Source: DASXRU01 sp034665305 (GTDB lineage: Bacteria; Acidobacteriota; Blastocatellia; Pyrinomonadales; Pyrinomonadaceae). From it: a stretch of 64,000 nt of DNA. Made by a program: the position numbers and the translations under genes. The notes below the pieces were generated by a model that did not search any database, was not told the origin of the DNA, and saw only the letters and a list, made by a program, of their open reading frames with translations. The DNA lies in NCBI GenBank assembly GCA_034665305.1, contig JAXDFZ010000003.1, positions 194,318 through 258,317 of the forward strand, written 5' to 3'. Shown piece by piece: positions 16,673-25,878 of the stretch (the first letter of the stretch is position 1; every line of letters begins with the position of its first letter).

Positions 16673-17101
16673 ATGAACATGAACCGTCCCAGACCCAAGA
16701 AGCAGCGGCAGGCTAAGCTGCCCCCATTAACCCGGCAGCGCCAGGTCGTATTGGATGTGGTGCAACAAACCTACGCCCATCCGACGGCCGCCGCGGTGTT
16801 TCAGGCGGCGCGTGAGCGTATGCCAACCATCAGTTTTGCGACTGTTTATAACTCTCTGCGCTACCTGAAGGAAACGGGTCTGGTGCGTGAAGTTACTTTC
16901 GGCAATGGCGCTAGTCGCTACGACGGCGAAACTGAGCGGCATGATCATGCGATCTGTTCGGAATGCGGGAAGTTGGTGGATTTTACTCTACCCGCAACCC
17001 TGGAATTGATGCGTTCCGCAGCGCGGTCATCGCGCTTCAAGCCGGAAACAGTTCATCTGACGCTGATCGGGCTTTGTCCTGATTGTCGTGCGCCCGGCTA
17101 A
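16673..17101 (+). CDS. perR: PerR-type peroxide-sensing repressor (Fur family)
   Basis: The 142-residue protein has a winged-helix DNA-binding half (SFATVYNSLRYLKETG) and a metal-binding half. Every PerR ligand of Bacillus subtilis is matched with an offset of one: H36, D84, H90, H92 and D103 for the regulatory metal, and C95, C98, C135 and C138 for structural zinc. Asp at 103, where Fur has Glu, is the accepted PerR-like feature. The protein should sense peroxide through iron-catalysed histidine oxidation and derepress its targets. The neighbouring peroxiredoxin gene 85 bp downstream is the likely target, in the same direction. No Shine-Dalgarno is seen before the ATG. Confidence 0.92.
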   Translation: MNMNRPRPKKQRQAKLPPLTRQRQVVLDVVQQTYAHPTAAAVFQAARERMPTISFATVYNSLRYLKETGLVREVTFGNGASRYDGETERHDHAICSECGKLVDFTLPATLELMRSAARSSRFKPETVHLTLIGLCPDCRAPG

Positions 17102-17186
17102 ATGGCGAAACGAACCTTGAAAGTATTACCTGGAAATTCATCCGCCGATCATCGGCTTAACCTAACAACCATCCTGAGGAGGAAAC

Positions 17187-17777
17187 ATGTCAGCAGTAGC
17201 ACCAGCAGTAGCACCAGCAGTAACCGCAGCATTTGAAACGGCGCAAGTAGGCAAGCCGGCGCCGGATTTCGACATTCCATCAACCAGAAACATCGACAAA
17301 CTGAATGAGCCGGTGAAGCTCTCGGACTATAAAGGGAAGTGGGTAGTTCTACTCTTCTATCCTTTAGACTTTACGTTTGTCTGTCCTACTGAATTAACTA
17401 CGTTCAGCGATCGCTATGACGATTTCGAAGGCATTAATGCCGAAGTGATCGGCGTCTCGACAGATTCCGTGTATTCGCATCGCGCCTGGCTGCAAACGCC
17501 GCGAGACAAGGGCGGCGTCGAAGGTCTGCGTTTCCCGCTGGCCGCCGACATTACCAAACAGATGTCACGCAACTACGACGTGCTGATCGAAGATCGCGGC
17601 ATCGCGCTGCGTGGTCTGTTTGTGATCGACCCGGAAGGCATCCTGCGCTACAAGGTGGTGCATGATCTGAATATTGGCCGCTCGGCCGAGGAAACGCTGC
17701 GCGTCATTCAAGCCCTGCAAACCGGTGGTTTGTGTCAGGCCGAATGGCGACCCGGTCAGGAAAACCTGAAACCCTAA
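17187..17777 (+). CDS. Typical 2-Cys peroxiredoxin (AhpC/TSA family)
   Basis: The 196-residue protein has peroxidatic C66 in FYPLDFTFVCPTE and resolving C183 in GGLCQAEWRPGQ. This is the typical 2-Cys layout, and it would reduce hydrogen and organic peroxides. The first 12 residues are an extra Ala/Val/Pro repeat (AVAP twice), encoded by a short direct repeat GCAGTAGCACCA. A very strong ribosome site (GAGGAGG, 6 bp before ATG) predicts abundant expression. It sits between perR and a thioredoxin-like gene that may serve it as reductant. Confidence 0.94.
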   Translation: MSAVAPAVAPAVTAAFETAQVGKPAPDFDIPSTRNIDKLNEPVKLSDYKGKWVVLLFYPLDFTFVCPTELTTFSDRYDDFEGINAEVIGVSTDSVYSHRAWLQTPRDKGGVEGLRFPLAADITKQMSRNYDVLIEDRGIALRGLFVIDPEGILRYKVVHDLNIGRSAEETLRVIQALQTGGLCQAEWRPGQENLKP

Positions 17778-17869
17778 TCCGTTCCGCCAAGTTTGGTTGC
17801 GGAAGATATTGGACGGCAGAACGGGGACGAATAGTTTCCGTTCTGTCTTTAATCGTTTGGAGAACTAAC

Positions 17870-18346
17870 ATGCCTATGCGGATCGGCACAGTGATGCCGG
17901 CGTTTGATGGCGCTACCGAATGGATCAATGAAGCTCCTCAGGTTGAAAACGCCGGCGCTAAGCCTGGATTGACCCTGGTACATTTCTGGTCGCTCAGTTG
18001 CGGCACTTGCAAAGAAAACCTGCCGCGAGTTGCGGAGTGGCGGGCGCAGCACAGCGAAAAGGGTCTTCGCCTAATCGCCGTTCACATGCCGCGTTATCCC
18101 GCCGACATGGATCTTGAGGCGGTGCGGCAGGCAATTGCGACCTACAACATTACGGAACCTTGCGCGATCGACAACGAGCACAAAGTGCGAGACGCATTTC
18201 TTAACGAGCAGGGCTACGTTCCCGCCTATTATCTCTTCGATAGCGAAAACAAACTGCGAGGCTTTGCCGCCGGCGAACGCGGCCTGGATGTAATCGCACC
18301 GTCTTTGAATCGGCTGCTGGGCCTATTGCAATCGGCGGTAAGTTAG
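17870..18346 (+). CDS. Cytoplasmic TlpA/ResA-like thioredoxin-fold protein
   Basis: The 158-residue protein has a redox motif CGTC (C44, C47) in HFWSLSCGTCKENLP and the cis-Pro region GYVPAYYLFD. The fold and insert (LIAVHMPRYPADMD) are TlpA/AhpC-TSA type. No signal peptide is present, so it should act in the cytoplasm. The start at 17870 has GGAG 7 bp upstream, and the next ATG is only two codons further on. It lies 92 bp downstream of the peroxiredoxin gene on the same strand. A reductant role for that enzyme is plausible but inferred. Confidence 0.85.
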   Translation: MPMRIGTVMPAFDGATEWINEAPQVENAGAKPGLTLVHFWSLSCGTCKENLPRVAEWRAQHSEKGLRLIAVHMPRYPADMDLEAVRQAIATYNITEPCAIDNEHKVRDAFLNEQGYVPAYYLFDSENKLRGFAAGERGLDVIAPSLNRLLGLLQSAVS

Positions 18347-18419
18347 CGCTCTTCTTAAATCGATGTCAGGCTTCTCTCGAACAGGTGACTGTCTCCGTGT
18401 TCGTGCTAACCTTCTTTAG

Positions 18420-19589
18420 ATGAATCCCACAATCGAAATCAGCCGCCGCGGAGCCAAGCGGGTTCGCAACGGTCACCTCTGGGTATACCGCAGCGATTTG
18501 CTGGAAGATGGCGGTGCCGCGCCGGGCGGTTCAGTCGTCAGCGTGAGCGATGAGGCGGGAAACTTTGTAGGGAAGGGGTTCTATAGCGATCAATCAGAAA
18601 TCGCCTTGCGATTTCTAACCACGCACGAAGCAACGATTGATCGAGAGTGGTGGCGGTTGCGTCTGCATGATTGCATGGCCCGGCGCGCCGCGATCGCGAG
18701 CCACAGCAATGCTTTTCGCGTGATTTTTTCCGAAGGCGACTTGTTGCCGTCAGTGATTCTGGATGTCTATGACAAGGTGTTTGTGCTGCAAACTTTGTCG
18801 CAGGGAAGTGAGGCAGTGAAAGGTCTGCTGGTGGAATTACTGGTTGAGGATTTTGCACCGCGTGCGGTGATCGAACGAAACGACGTTCGCGTGCGAGCTC
18901 TTGAAGGATTGGAAATGCGTTCCAGCTTGCTTTACGGTGACGCTCCGGCTGAGCTTTTGATGGACCAACACGGAGTGCGCTTTCGCGTGTCGCCGTTGAG
19001 CGGTCAGAAGACCGGAGCATTTCTGGATCAGCGAGAAAATTATCGAGCTGCGCGAGCGATGGCCCACGGTAAGGGACTGGATTGCTTCACTTTCAACGGC
19101 GGGTTCGCGTTGCACCTGGCAGGTGCCTGCGACAGCGTTCTCGCTATTGATATCTCTGCAGATGCCGTTGCTGCAGCCCGGGAGAATGCCCTATTGAACG
19201 GCATTCAGACCGTAGAATTCCGCGAAGCCAATGTGTTCGATGCCTTACGCGAGCTGGAAACTGGCGGCGAACGCTTCGACACGATCGTGTTGGATCCCCC
19301 AGCATTCGCGAAGAACCGGCGCAGTATTGCTAAGGCCGTGCGAGGTTACAAGGAAATCAACCTGAGAGCTTTGAAATTGCTAAACCCGGGGGGCGTGTTG
19401 GTGACGTGTAGCTGCTCGTATCACATTTCGGAACAGATGTTTTTAGAGATCGTAACCGACGCCTCAGTTGACGCGCGCCGCCGTCTGCAGATCGTAGAGA
19501 AAAGAACGCAAGCCAGCGATCATCCTATTCTAGCCGGCATGCCGGAAACCCATTATTTGAAATGCATCATCGCCCGGGTGATCCAGTAA
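18420..19589 (+). CDS. RlmI-type 23S rRNA (cytosine-C5) methyltransferase
   Basis: The 389-residue protein has an N-terminal PUA-like domain (RNGHLWVYRSDL, about residues 1-75), an EEHEE-like middle region and a Rossmann SAM-dependent methyltransferase. Diagnostic blocks are GQKTGAFLDQRENYR, the SAM-site CFTFNGGFALHLA, the active-site LDPPAF and TCSCS with the catalytic cysteine. Family knowledge: RlmI makes m5C1962 in 23S rRNA. Length agrees with E. coli RlmI (396). Transcribed with the redox genes upstream or alone; the 73-bp gap has no clear promoter. Confidence 0.9.
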   Translation: MNPTIEISRRGAKRVRNGHLWVYRSDLLEDGGAAPGGSVVSVSDEAGNFVGKGFYSDQSEIALRFLTTHEATIDREWWRLRLHDCMARRAAIASHSNAFRVIFSEGDLLPSVILDVYDKVFVLQTLSQGSEAVKGLLVELLVEDFAPRAVIERNDVRVRALEGLEMRSSLLYGDAPAELLMDQHGVRFRVSPLSGQKTGAFLDQRENYRAARAMAHGKGLDCFTFNGGFALHLAGACDSVLAIDISADAVAAARENALLNGIQTVEFREANVFDALRELETGGERFDTIVLDPPAFAKNRRSIAKAVRGYKEINLRALKLLNPGGVLVTCSCSYHISEQMFLEIVTDASVDARRRLQIVEKRTQASDHPILAGMPETHYLKCIIARVIQ

Positions 19590-19631
19590 GCAGTGAGCAG
19601 CTAGGGGCGCAGCCCTTCACTAATTGAGTCT

Positions 19632-20084
19632 CTACTCGCTTCGCCGTTTCCTGATCAACCATTTTCTTATGATCCGCAGTTTGCGCAGACGGTCGGGGAT
19701 TGGGGGTAGGGTGGAGTTTTCCAACACTGAATATCTTAGCGATCGTTTCTCTTTATCATATTCGGCAAGCAGAAAAACGATTTTCTCGCCCGTGAAGTAT
19801 TTAGTGGTGAATCCGGCTTCGGCGCCGTGAAAATATTCGATAACGTCGCCCTTACGGAACCTTCCTTTGAAAGCTGCCAGCACTTCACAGCGCACGCGCC
19901 AATTGTCATAGCCGGGAATCCGGTTGGTTATTTCGGCTTCGCGGATCAGAACGTGGGCGACGACGGAAACCGCCTTGTAATCGCTTTTGAGATAAGCGAG
20001 CGAAGGCCAATCGTCCGCCTCCTGCGCCGCAACCGAAACCGGCAACAGCACAATCATCCCGATTAGGATTATGGTTAGTTTCAT
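19632..20084 (-). CDS. Small secreted protein of unknown function
   Basis: A 150-residue protein with a clear signal peptide (cleavage after VSVAAQ, about residue 21). A beta-rich domain follows with the pattern AVSVVAHVLIREAEI, then RCEVLAAFKGRFRKGDVIEYF, then KIVFLLAEYD. This KG..GDVI..G.....FL layout resembles secreted NTR/TIMP-like small domains and is also seen at 50651 and 56922. It has no cysteine pattern. It ends in a basic RKWLIRKRRSE tail. It lies 3 bp downstream of the larger secreted gene and is probably in its operon. Confidence 0.65.
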   Translation of the reverse strand: MKLTIILIGMIVLLPVSVAAQEADDWPSLAYLKSDYKAVSVVAHVLIREAEITNRIPGYDNWRVRCEVLAAFKGRFRKGDVIEYFHGAEAGFTTKYFTGEKIVFLLAEYDKEKRSLRYSVLENSTLPPIPDRLRKLRIIRKWLIRKRRSE

Positions 20085-20087
20085 TAG

Positions 20088-22109
20088 TTACTTTGTGACC
20101 GGTGGGGTTTTAGGGACAAGCGGAGTCTTCTCTTTCAGCACAGCCTGAGCAATGGCAATTACCGCCGCGGCGCGCGGAGCCTCGCCCTGGAAACCGCTCG
20201 CCAACTCGACGGCGCGATCGTAATTGTCCTTGGCCAGCAGAGAGAAAATACCTTTGACATCGAAGTCCGGTTCCGGCAGGTCACTGGCTGAGGAATAGCC
20301 TTTGGCTTGGAAAAGAATGTTCAGGTTCCCATCTTCTCCGGTGAATCCTTCGGCGGAGTTGGCGGCCTTTACCGCTTCAAACGCCGAGTCCCATGTGCGC
20401 GGCCGTTCGAGCCGCTCCAACGCATTGGCGATCGCAAAAAGTGCGCGCGGACGGTCGCCATCCGATCCGGAGATGCGCCGCGCCTCGGTTACTGCATCTT
20501 CCAACAAAGACAACGCCTTCTCTCGATCTGTTGCAGGCAGCAGCTTAGCCACTCGACTCAGAAGCCACACTCGCTGAATGTGTGTCAGCTCGCCTTTTTG
20601 CGAGAGCTCAAGCGCTAGCTCGAATTTTTTCTTCCGGACCAGGTTAGTAGCTAAAGTAATATCGATGTAAGCCTGCACCTGTTTGCGAAACTCGCTGTCC
20701 TCAATCTTGCTCACGAAGTCCCTTGGGCTCAGGTCGTCCTTGCGCATTGCCTCCTGGGCCAATTGAAAATAGAGGAGGTCGCGTTCGGCCGAGGTTTTGG
20801 CCCGGTCGATTCGATCCAAAAGAGATTGTTCGCGATCCACGTTCTCGGTCTCGGATGGCCTTTCCTCCCTGGGGCCCGTTCTTCGCTGGCGCACGCTTTC
20901 GCGCACCATGGCGCCGAGCGCATCGAACCGGGCGCGGATTGATTCAGTCACTTCCCGGGGTGCGTATTGTTCGAATGTAGGCAGCAGGTGTTTGATGGTC
21001 AGATACTGTTCGTCAATTCCGCTTCTTTGAGCGTCCGGTTGCGGTTGAGGCTCGGCGCGCAGTAAAACACCGGAAGCCATTTGAAAAAACCGCAATCGCA
21101 ACGCGGGCGCGACCTCTGCCGGGGGAGACGATCCCATCATTGAATATGACGTCCCGCTGCCCTGGAAGGTTACGTACCGGTGTGGCGTAAAGAGGTAAGA
21201 CGAAAGCAATGAGACCGTGTTGGCGTCGGCGAGCGGGTTGCGCGCGGCGGTGTCAATCATCGTTCGATAACGCTCGTCAGCAGCCGCAGCGTCTTTCTCT
21301 CGCAACCTGGTAAGAAAATCCACGGTCCACAAGTTGATGTTGGCTAACTCGCTGGCGGCGAATTGCATCGCCCGCTCTGAATCACCCGTTCCCAGAAGCT
21401 CGCTTGCCAGAGTCAACCTTTGGTTTTGTCCGTTAACATCCAGTTGCTGATCTGTTTTAAGACTCTGCAAAAACTCTTCGCCGAGTTCTCGATCGCGCCG
21501 ACCGGCGAGCCGCAAAAGCTCGCCTCGCACGCTCGGATACGCCGGTATAGCGTACCCACCGTTTGTCCCGGATTGTTGTCGCTGAATGTCTTCCTGGCGC
21601 TTTCGCGCTATCTCTTCGTCGGCTTTCTCAGCCGCCTCCCACGCTTTGCGGAAGAGTTCTCGCCCCCGCTCAATATCGGTGTCCCAAAGGGAATCGGCGA
21701 TTCGCGCGAGCGTACGGGCGCGCAAAGTTTGATCGCGAAAACTACGCGCATCACCAGCTAAGGAAAGCAGCAACGAGCGAGCTTGCGCCCGGCGCTGCTT
21801 GGCGACGCGATCGACTTCGGCTTTACTGGCAGCATCGCTCGCAGGAGTTGGTTGTTTGGCTGCCGGTGGCGGTTCTTTAGTTTGGGCCGTTGCGGACGAG
21901 GCAAACAAAATGAAGCAGAGCAGCGTGGCACAAAGCATTAGCCTTCTCTCTGCCCCTCCCCGTAAACGGGGAGGGGTCAGGGGTGGGGTTTCGCGCCGGT
22001 AACCTCTCCCCCCATCCCCCTCGCCGCTGGCGGAGAGGGGGAGAAAAGACCTCTTGCATGACTTCTTGTGCAAAGCCAGGCAGAGCAAAGAAAAACTAAA
22101 ACGAGTCAT
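20088..22109 (-). CDS. Large secreted helical-repeat protein, paralogue 1
   Basis: About 673 residues. The mature part begins QTKEPPPAAKQPTPAS and then alternates helical stretches without recognised domains: RRAQARSLLLSLAGDARSFRD, LARIADSLWDTDIERGRELF, ANTVSLLSSYLFTPH and ELTHIQRVWLLSRVAKLLP. The start at 22109 has AAAGGG 5 bp upstream. The first 60 codons run through a family B element, so the signal peptide is split: hydrophobic MTRFSFSLLCLAL, then repeat-encoded residues, then LMLCATLLCFILFASSATAQ. The second hydrophobic stretch is a complete signal peptide on its own. It is a tandem paralogue of the next gene upstream (22126-24006). Confidence 0.75.
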   Translation of the reverse strand: MTRFSFSLLCLALHKKSCKRSFLPLSASGEGDGGRGYRRETPPLTPPRLRGGAERRLMLCATLLCFILFASSATAQTKEPPPAAKQPTPASDAASKAEVDRVAKQRRAQARSLLLSLAGDARSFRDQTLRARTLARIADSLWDTDIERGRELFRKAWEAAEKADEEIARKRQEDIQRQQSGTNGGYAIPAYPSVRGELLRLAGRRDRELGEEFLQSLKTDQQLDVNGQNQRLTLASELLGTGDSERAMQFAASELANINLWTVDFLTRLREKDAAAADERYRTMIDTAARNPLADANTVSLLSSYLFTPHRYVTFQGSGTSYSMMGSSPPAEVAPALRLRFFQMASGVLLRAEPQPQPDAQRSGIDEQYLTIKHLLPTFEQYAPREVTESIRARFDALGAMVRESVRQRRTGPREERPSETENVDREQSLLDRIDRAKTSAERDLLYFQLAQEAMRKDDLSPRDFVSKIEDSEFRKQVQAYIDITLATNLVRKKKFELALELSQKGELTHIQRVWLLSRVAKLLPATDREKALSLLEDAVTEARRISGSDGDRPRALFAIANALERLERPRTWDSAFEAVKAANSAEGFTGEDGNLNILFQAKGYSSASDLPEPDFDVKGIFSLLAKDNYDRAVELASGFQGEAPRAAAVIAIAQAVLKEKTPLVPKTPPVTK
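21952..22076. repeat. Family B element (MITE-like) copy 2, inside a signal-peptide coding region
   Basis: CCCCTCCCCGTAAACGGGGA (21954 on) and CGCCGCTGGCGGAGAGGGGG (22022 on) are the two hairpins. TTGTGCAAAGC at 22066-22076 matches the 11-bp terminal inverted repeat of copy 3. The opposite end is degenerate. The element is read in frame by the minus-strand secreted gene. Confidence 0.75.
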
Positions 22110-22125
22110 TGATACCCTTTGACAA

Positions 22126-24006
22126 CTAATTGGCTTTGGCCGCCGGTTTCTCTGGCGTAGTCTTTTTAGTTTCCAAAACTGCGCGGGCGATGGCGACGGT
22201 GGCCACAGCTCGGGGCGCTTCTGCCTGATAGCCGCGCGCCAACTCGACGGCGCGTTCGTAGTCATCCTTAGCCATCTGGCTGAAGATCCCTGCGATATCG
22301 AAGTCCACAGCCTGTTCCATCCTGGTGATGATTACCGCCTTGCTGGCTACCTGCATGCTAAGCCCGCCATCTTCGCCGGTAAAACCATCAGTCGAGTTAG
22401 CCGCTTTGATCGAATCATAAACTGCGTCCCATACTCGAGCCGGCTCAACCAACTTCAGCGCGTTGGCGATGGCGAGCAACGCACGTGGGCGATCGGAACC
22501 AGAACCGTCAAGGCGGCGCACCTCTGCGCTTGCTTCGTCGAGCAAGGACAAAGCCTGGTCGCGATCAGTTTTCGCCAGCAGTTGCGCCGCCTGCGTCAGA
22601 ATCCAGACTCGTTGGATGTGTGTCAGCTCCCCGATACGCAGCAACTCCAGCGCCGTCTTCGCCTTTTTCTTCCTGATGGCGCCGAAGGCCAGAGAGGCGT
22701 CAACCCACGCCTGGGCCTGTTTGCGAAACTCACTTTCCTCAATTTTGGCAACGTAATCGCGGGCCTTCATGTCATCTTTGTCGATTGCCCGCAACGCTAA
22801 CTTAAAATAGAGTTCGTCACGCTCCCCGGATGTCTTAGCGTGTTCGATCTGCTCCTGAACCGGCTGGTCTTCGTCCGCTGCCGATTTCTCAGGAGCAATA
22901 CCTTTCTCGAGCCAATCATCTTTCTGCTGCCGCACGCCGTCGTTGACCATGGCACTGAGAGCTTCAAACTGCCCGCGCATTGATACGGCTATTTCCTTCG
23001 GAGCGTATTGCTCGAAGAGCGGCATCAGGCGTTTCACCACCATGTACTTGCTCACTACTCCCGCCGCGCTCGCTCGCTGCTCCGGCTGTTCGGGGCGCAG
23101 CAACACACTTGCGGCAGTTTGAAAGAAAGCCAGCCGCAATTGGGGGTCGACGTTTGCCGGTGGCGAGAGGGTGCGCATCCAGGAAGCCTGGGAACGGCCC
23201 TCTTCAGTGAAAGGGACGTAAAGGTGCGGCGTGAAGATATACGATGAAAGCAACGATATCGTGTTCGCATCCGTCTGCATGTTAGCAGCGGCGCTTCCCA
23301 ACACGGCGACATAACGCTGATCGGCCGCAGCGGGATCTTTCTCACGCAAGTTGGTGAGAAACTCGAGCGTAGACATCGTTACCGCGTTCAGCACGGGATC
23401 CGCAAATTGCAGGGCGCGTTCGACGTCGCCGGCGACGAGCATCTCCTGCGCCAGTCTCAACCTTTGTTCCAGCGCCTCAGGAAGTCCCCACAGATTGGAA
23501 TTCGAATCGTCGCTTTTTCTTTCCTGCTCGTCGGCTTTCAGTTTCTGTAGAAACTCCTCGGCGAGTTGGCGATCGTGCCGCGCCGTCAGTTTGAGAACCT
23601 CAACGCGCAGGTTGGGGGGCCACTGTCCGAGGATGATGTGTTCATGGCTCTCGCGATCGGCGATGTTCGCGGCCTCCCAGGCTTTGCGGAATAGTGTGCG
23701 CCCCTGGTCCGTATCCGCATTCCATAGGACGTCCGCGATGCGCGCCAGAGAACGGGCCCGCAACATTTGATCGCGAAAACTACGCGCGTCGCTGGCTAGC
23801 GAAATCAACAACGCTCGCGCCTGGGCCCGACGCTCTTTGTCTAAGCGGTCAGCATCTGCCTTGCTGTCGGATGTTTCCCTGGCCGCTACAGTACTGACTG
23901 GGGTTTTTGGTTTCGCCGGTGTTTGGGCAGAAAGTGACGCCGGATCGATCAGGCCGCGCAATCCGATAAGACAACAGATTATGAGGTAAAGAGAAGTACG
24001 ATTCAT
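22126..24006 (-). CDS. Large secreted helical-repeat protein, paralogue 2
   Basis: A 626-residue protein with a signal peptide (MNRTSLYLIICCLIGLRG, cleaved near LSAQ) followed by the same domain order as the downstream paralogue. Shared landmarks include RRAQARALLISLASDARSFR, ANTISLLSSYIFTPHLYVPF, ELTHIQRVWILTQAAQLL and GSDRPRALLAIANAL. The ATG at 24006 is preferred over a TTG at 24042. The two copies are separated by 16 bp and form an operon with the small secreted gene at 19632. I know no function for the family; the motif around RARxLARIADxLW suggests helical TPR-like units. Confidence 0.78.
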   Translation of the reverse strand: MNRTSLYLIICCLIGLRGLIDPASLSAQTPAKPKTPVSTVAARETSDSKADADRLDKERRAQARALLISLASDARSFRDQMLRARSLARIADVLWNADTDQGRTLFRKAWEAANIADRESHEHIILGQWPPNLRVEVLKLTARHDRQLAEEFLQKLKADEQERKSDDSNSNLWGLPEALEQRLRLAQEMLVAGDVERALQFADPVLNAVTMSTLEFLTNLREKDPAAADQRYVAVLGSAAANMQTDANTISLLSSYIFTPHLYVPFTEEGRSQASWMRTLSPPANVDPQLRLAFFQTAASVLLRPEQPEQRASAAGVVSKYMVVKRLMPLFEQYAPKEIAVSMRGQFEALSAMVNDGVRQQKDDWLEKGIAPEKSAADEDQPVQEQIEHAKTSGERDELYFKLALRAIDKDDMKARDYVAKIEESEFRKQAQAWVDASLAFGAIRKKKAKTALELLRIGELTHIQRVWILTQAAQLLAKTDRDQALSLLDEASAEVRRLDGSGSDRPRALLAIANALKLVEPARVWDAVYDSIKAANSTDGFTGEDGGLSMQVASKAVIITRMEQAVDFDIAGIFSQMAKDDYERAVELARGYQAEAPRAVATVAIARAVLETKKTTPEKPAAKAN

Positions 24007-24338
24007 TTTTACTTTTTGAGGCGCTTTGCTTTCCGTCAGCAAGTATGGAATTGGTAGTTAATGATGTCTACCACCTTAAAGCGGCGCCCCGAAACTATCG
24101 CCGGTTGAAAGCTGACTCCCAGAGCGCCGGTGCTATGATCTCTTCAAAAAATCGACTCGCCGCACTGGATTGCTACGTTACTCACTCTTCCGGTCTCATC
24201 GACGGCTACGAAAGGCTCCCGGGTTCCAGTTGAGGTTATACATCTTGCGTTTTGTGCGTAGCAACCTTAGATTCCATCTTGTTTGATGAAGCATGGTTGC
24301 CTCGAATGCGGGTGATGACATGGATCGAATGACAGCTC

Positions 24339-24686
24339 ATGAAACCGATCAAAGACGCGAGCCATCTTTACGAAGTCGAGCGGCGGACACGTTACGCCGA
24401 ACGGCTCGGCTTTCGCATTAGCGAGTTACAGATTTCTGCAGCCCAGACAGTTCCGTGGCATTGTCACAGCCACATCACTGATACGTTTTACGTCATTGCC
24501 GGGCGGGTGCGACTTTCGCTGCGCGAGCCGCTTGAGGAAGTTCAGCTGGGCCCGGCCGAAGTCTATTCGGTTCGCCCGGGTCGACCACACTTCGTCGCTA
24601 ACGACGGCGAGAATTCAGCCAACTTTTTCGTGTTGCAGGGCATCGGTGAATATGACTACATTCCCCTCGACGAGGGAGATTCTTAG
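24339..24686 (+). CDS. Single-domain cupin protein
   Basis: A 115-residue small beta-barrel protein. Cupin motif 1 is PWHCHSHITDTFYVIAGRVRL, with His ligands at HCHSH and a glutamate-like position replaced by Asp/Thr. Cupin motif 2 is SVRPGRPHFVANDGE. Such proteins bind one metal and act as small dioxygenases, isomerases or ligand sensors. The substrate is unknown. It stands alone on the plus strand between minus-strand secreted genes. Confidence 0.8.
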   Translation: MKPIKDASHLYEVERRTRYAERLGFRISELQISAAQTVPWHCHSHITDTFYVIAGRVRLSLREPLEEVQLGPAEVYSVRPGRPHFVANDGENSANFFVLQGIGEYDYIPLDEGDS

Positions 24687-24692
24687 TGAAGT

Positions 24693-25739
24693 TTACTGTC
24701 TGCGCGGCTGGTGATCGTCAGTCAGCAGACAGTAAAAGCCGGATGGGGTCTGTGCGCGCCTCCTCGCCGCCGCAATCAAATCGCCTAACTCTGTCGTCCG
24801 TTCGTAAAACCGGTACGAGGTGATGGCCACCCGGCTCTCGGGATCATCTGCGAAAATACCGAACTCATTTATTTTCCCCCGGGCGTAGGGGTACGCCGCC
24901 TGCATGTATTTCTTTACTTCGACCTGGCCGTTGGCGATGTAATTGTCGGGCAGTTGATCGAATGGCCCATCGTACCAGGAATTTCTTTGGAGCTCGTCCT
25001 GGCTGACTCCAATCAATATCTTGCGCTGATTCGGTTTGTCGTCGTAAAAAGCGAACGCTGAGCGGTTCCCGATCAAAAGACCATTACCGTTGCTCGTCAA
25101 GGTCTCCGGCATAGCTTCGTCATCGAGCAACCAAAAGAGGTGCTGGTGTTTTTGATTGAAGACCAGAAAGAACTTCAAACCCGACTCATCGAAGACATGT
25201 CCCACAAAGATTTCATCGTCGGTGAGATGGATTCGGTGCGGCAATTTCTGATCGAGCTGGTTAAGATTGAAGGCCACAGTTTTTCCCCGGCAGGTCAACT
25301 CATAGCGGAACGGGTTAGTCCTGCGCACCTCGATACCATCTTGATTTGATAAGACCACCGCGCCGCTTAGGCCATTCGGTGCCCCGGCAAAGGCGTTCAC
25401 CTCATCATAGGCAAAGATAATCTCGCCGCGGTCCCGCCGATCCGCCGAAATCTCAACGTTGCCTTTGATGGTTTTCCCGTCCGCGGAAAATTCAAAGTAG
25501 TAATGGTTTTCCGTGGGGTAGATCGTTACCTCATCCGGCAGGTTGGCGAACACAAAGCGGAAAACATCCTGCGGGCTCTTTAGATCAACGCTGGACTCGA
25601 GGGCGTTAATAAAACCTTCGTTGGTCAGAAACCTGGGTTTGCCACGCCGCTGCGCCTCAGTCGTACTGCCGGCCACGGCGATCGCGATTAATGACGTCAG
25701 CACGAGGGCAACGCAGAGCGCTTCGATCTTACTTTTCAC
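24693..25739 (-). CDS. Secreted protein of unknown function
   Basis: About 348 residues. The GTG start at 25739 has GAGGT 6 bp upstream. The next residues are a signal peptide (KSKIEALCVALVLTSLIAIAV, cleaved near residue 25). Longer in-frame readings upstream cross a degenerate family A repeat and are not credible. The mature protein is beta-rich with blocks NHYYFEFSADGKTIKGN, GEIIFAYDEVNAFAG and KFFLVFNQKHQHLFWLLDDE. It has no cysteine pattern and no known domain. It lies downstream of another secreted gene on the same strand. Confidence 0.7.
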   Translation of the reverse strand: MKSKIEALCVALVLTSLIAIAVAGSTTEAQRRGKPRFLTNEGFINALESSVDLKSPQDVFRFVFANLPDEVTIYPTENHYYFEFSADGKTIKGNVEISADRRDRGEIIFAYDEVNAFAGAPNGLSGAVVLSNQDGIEVRRTNPFRYELTCRGKTVAFNLNQLDQKLPHRIHLTDDEIFVGHVFDESGLKFFLVFNQKHQHLFWLLDDEAMPETLTSNGNGLLIGNRSAFAFYDDKPNQRKILIGVSQDELQRNSWYDGPFDQLPDNYIANGQVEVKKYMQAAYPYARGKINEFGIFADDPESRVAITSYRFYERTTELGDLIAAARRRAQTPSGFYCLLTDDHQPRRQ

Positions 25740-25775
25740 AATTACCTCGATTCCGTCGCCATTAAAAAACCAAAC

Positions 25776-25863
25776 TCTGGAGTGCAGCGGGTCGGCGCCG
25801 CTTTGACCTGCCCACAGAACGAACCTGGAAGAGTGGGCCAAAGCGGCGCGCCCGCGCTGAAGT
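25776..25863. repeat. Degenerate family A inverted pair
   Basis: TCTGGAGTGCAGCGGGTCGG and GCGCCGCTTTGACC on one side, and GGGCCAAAGCGGCGCG followed by CGCTGAAGTG on the other, are recognisable but mutated family A arms. They lie between two secreted genes. Confidence 0.5.
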
Positions 25864-25878
25864 GGGCCATCAGCCCGG

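Noticed and set aside
24045..24233. 62-codon plus-strand frame upstream of the cupin gene
   Set aside because: No ribosome site and no conserved-looking features; overlaps the upstream region of the secreted paralogue.
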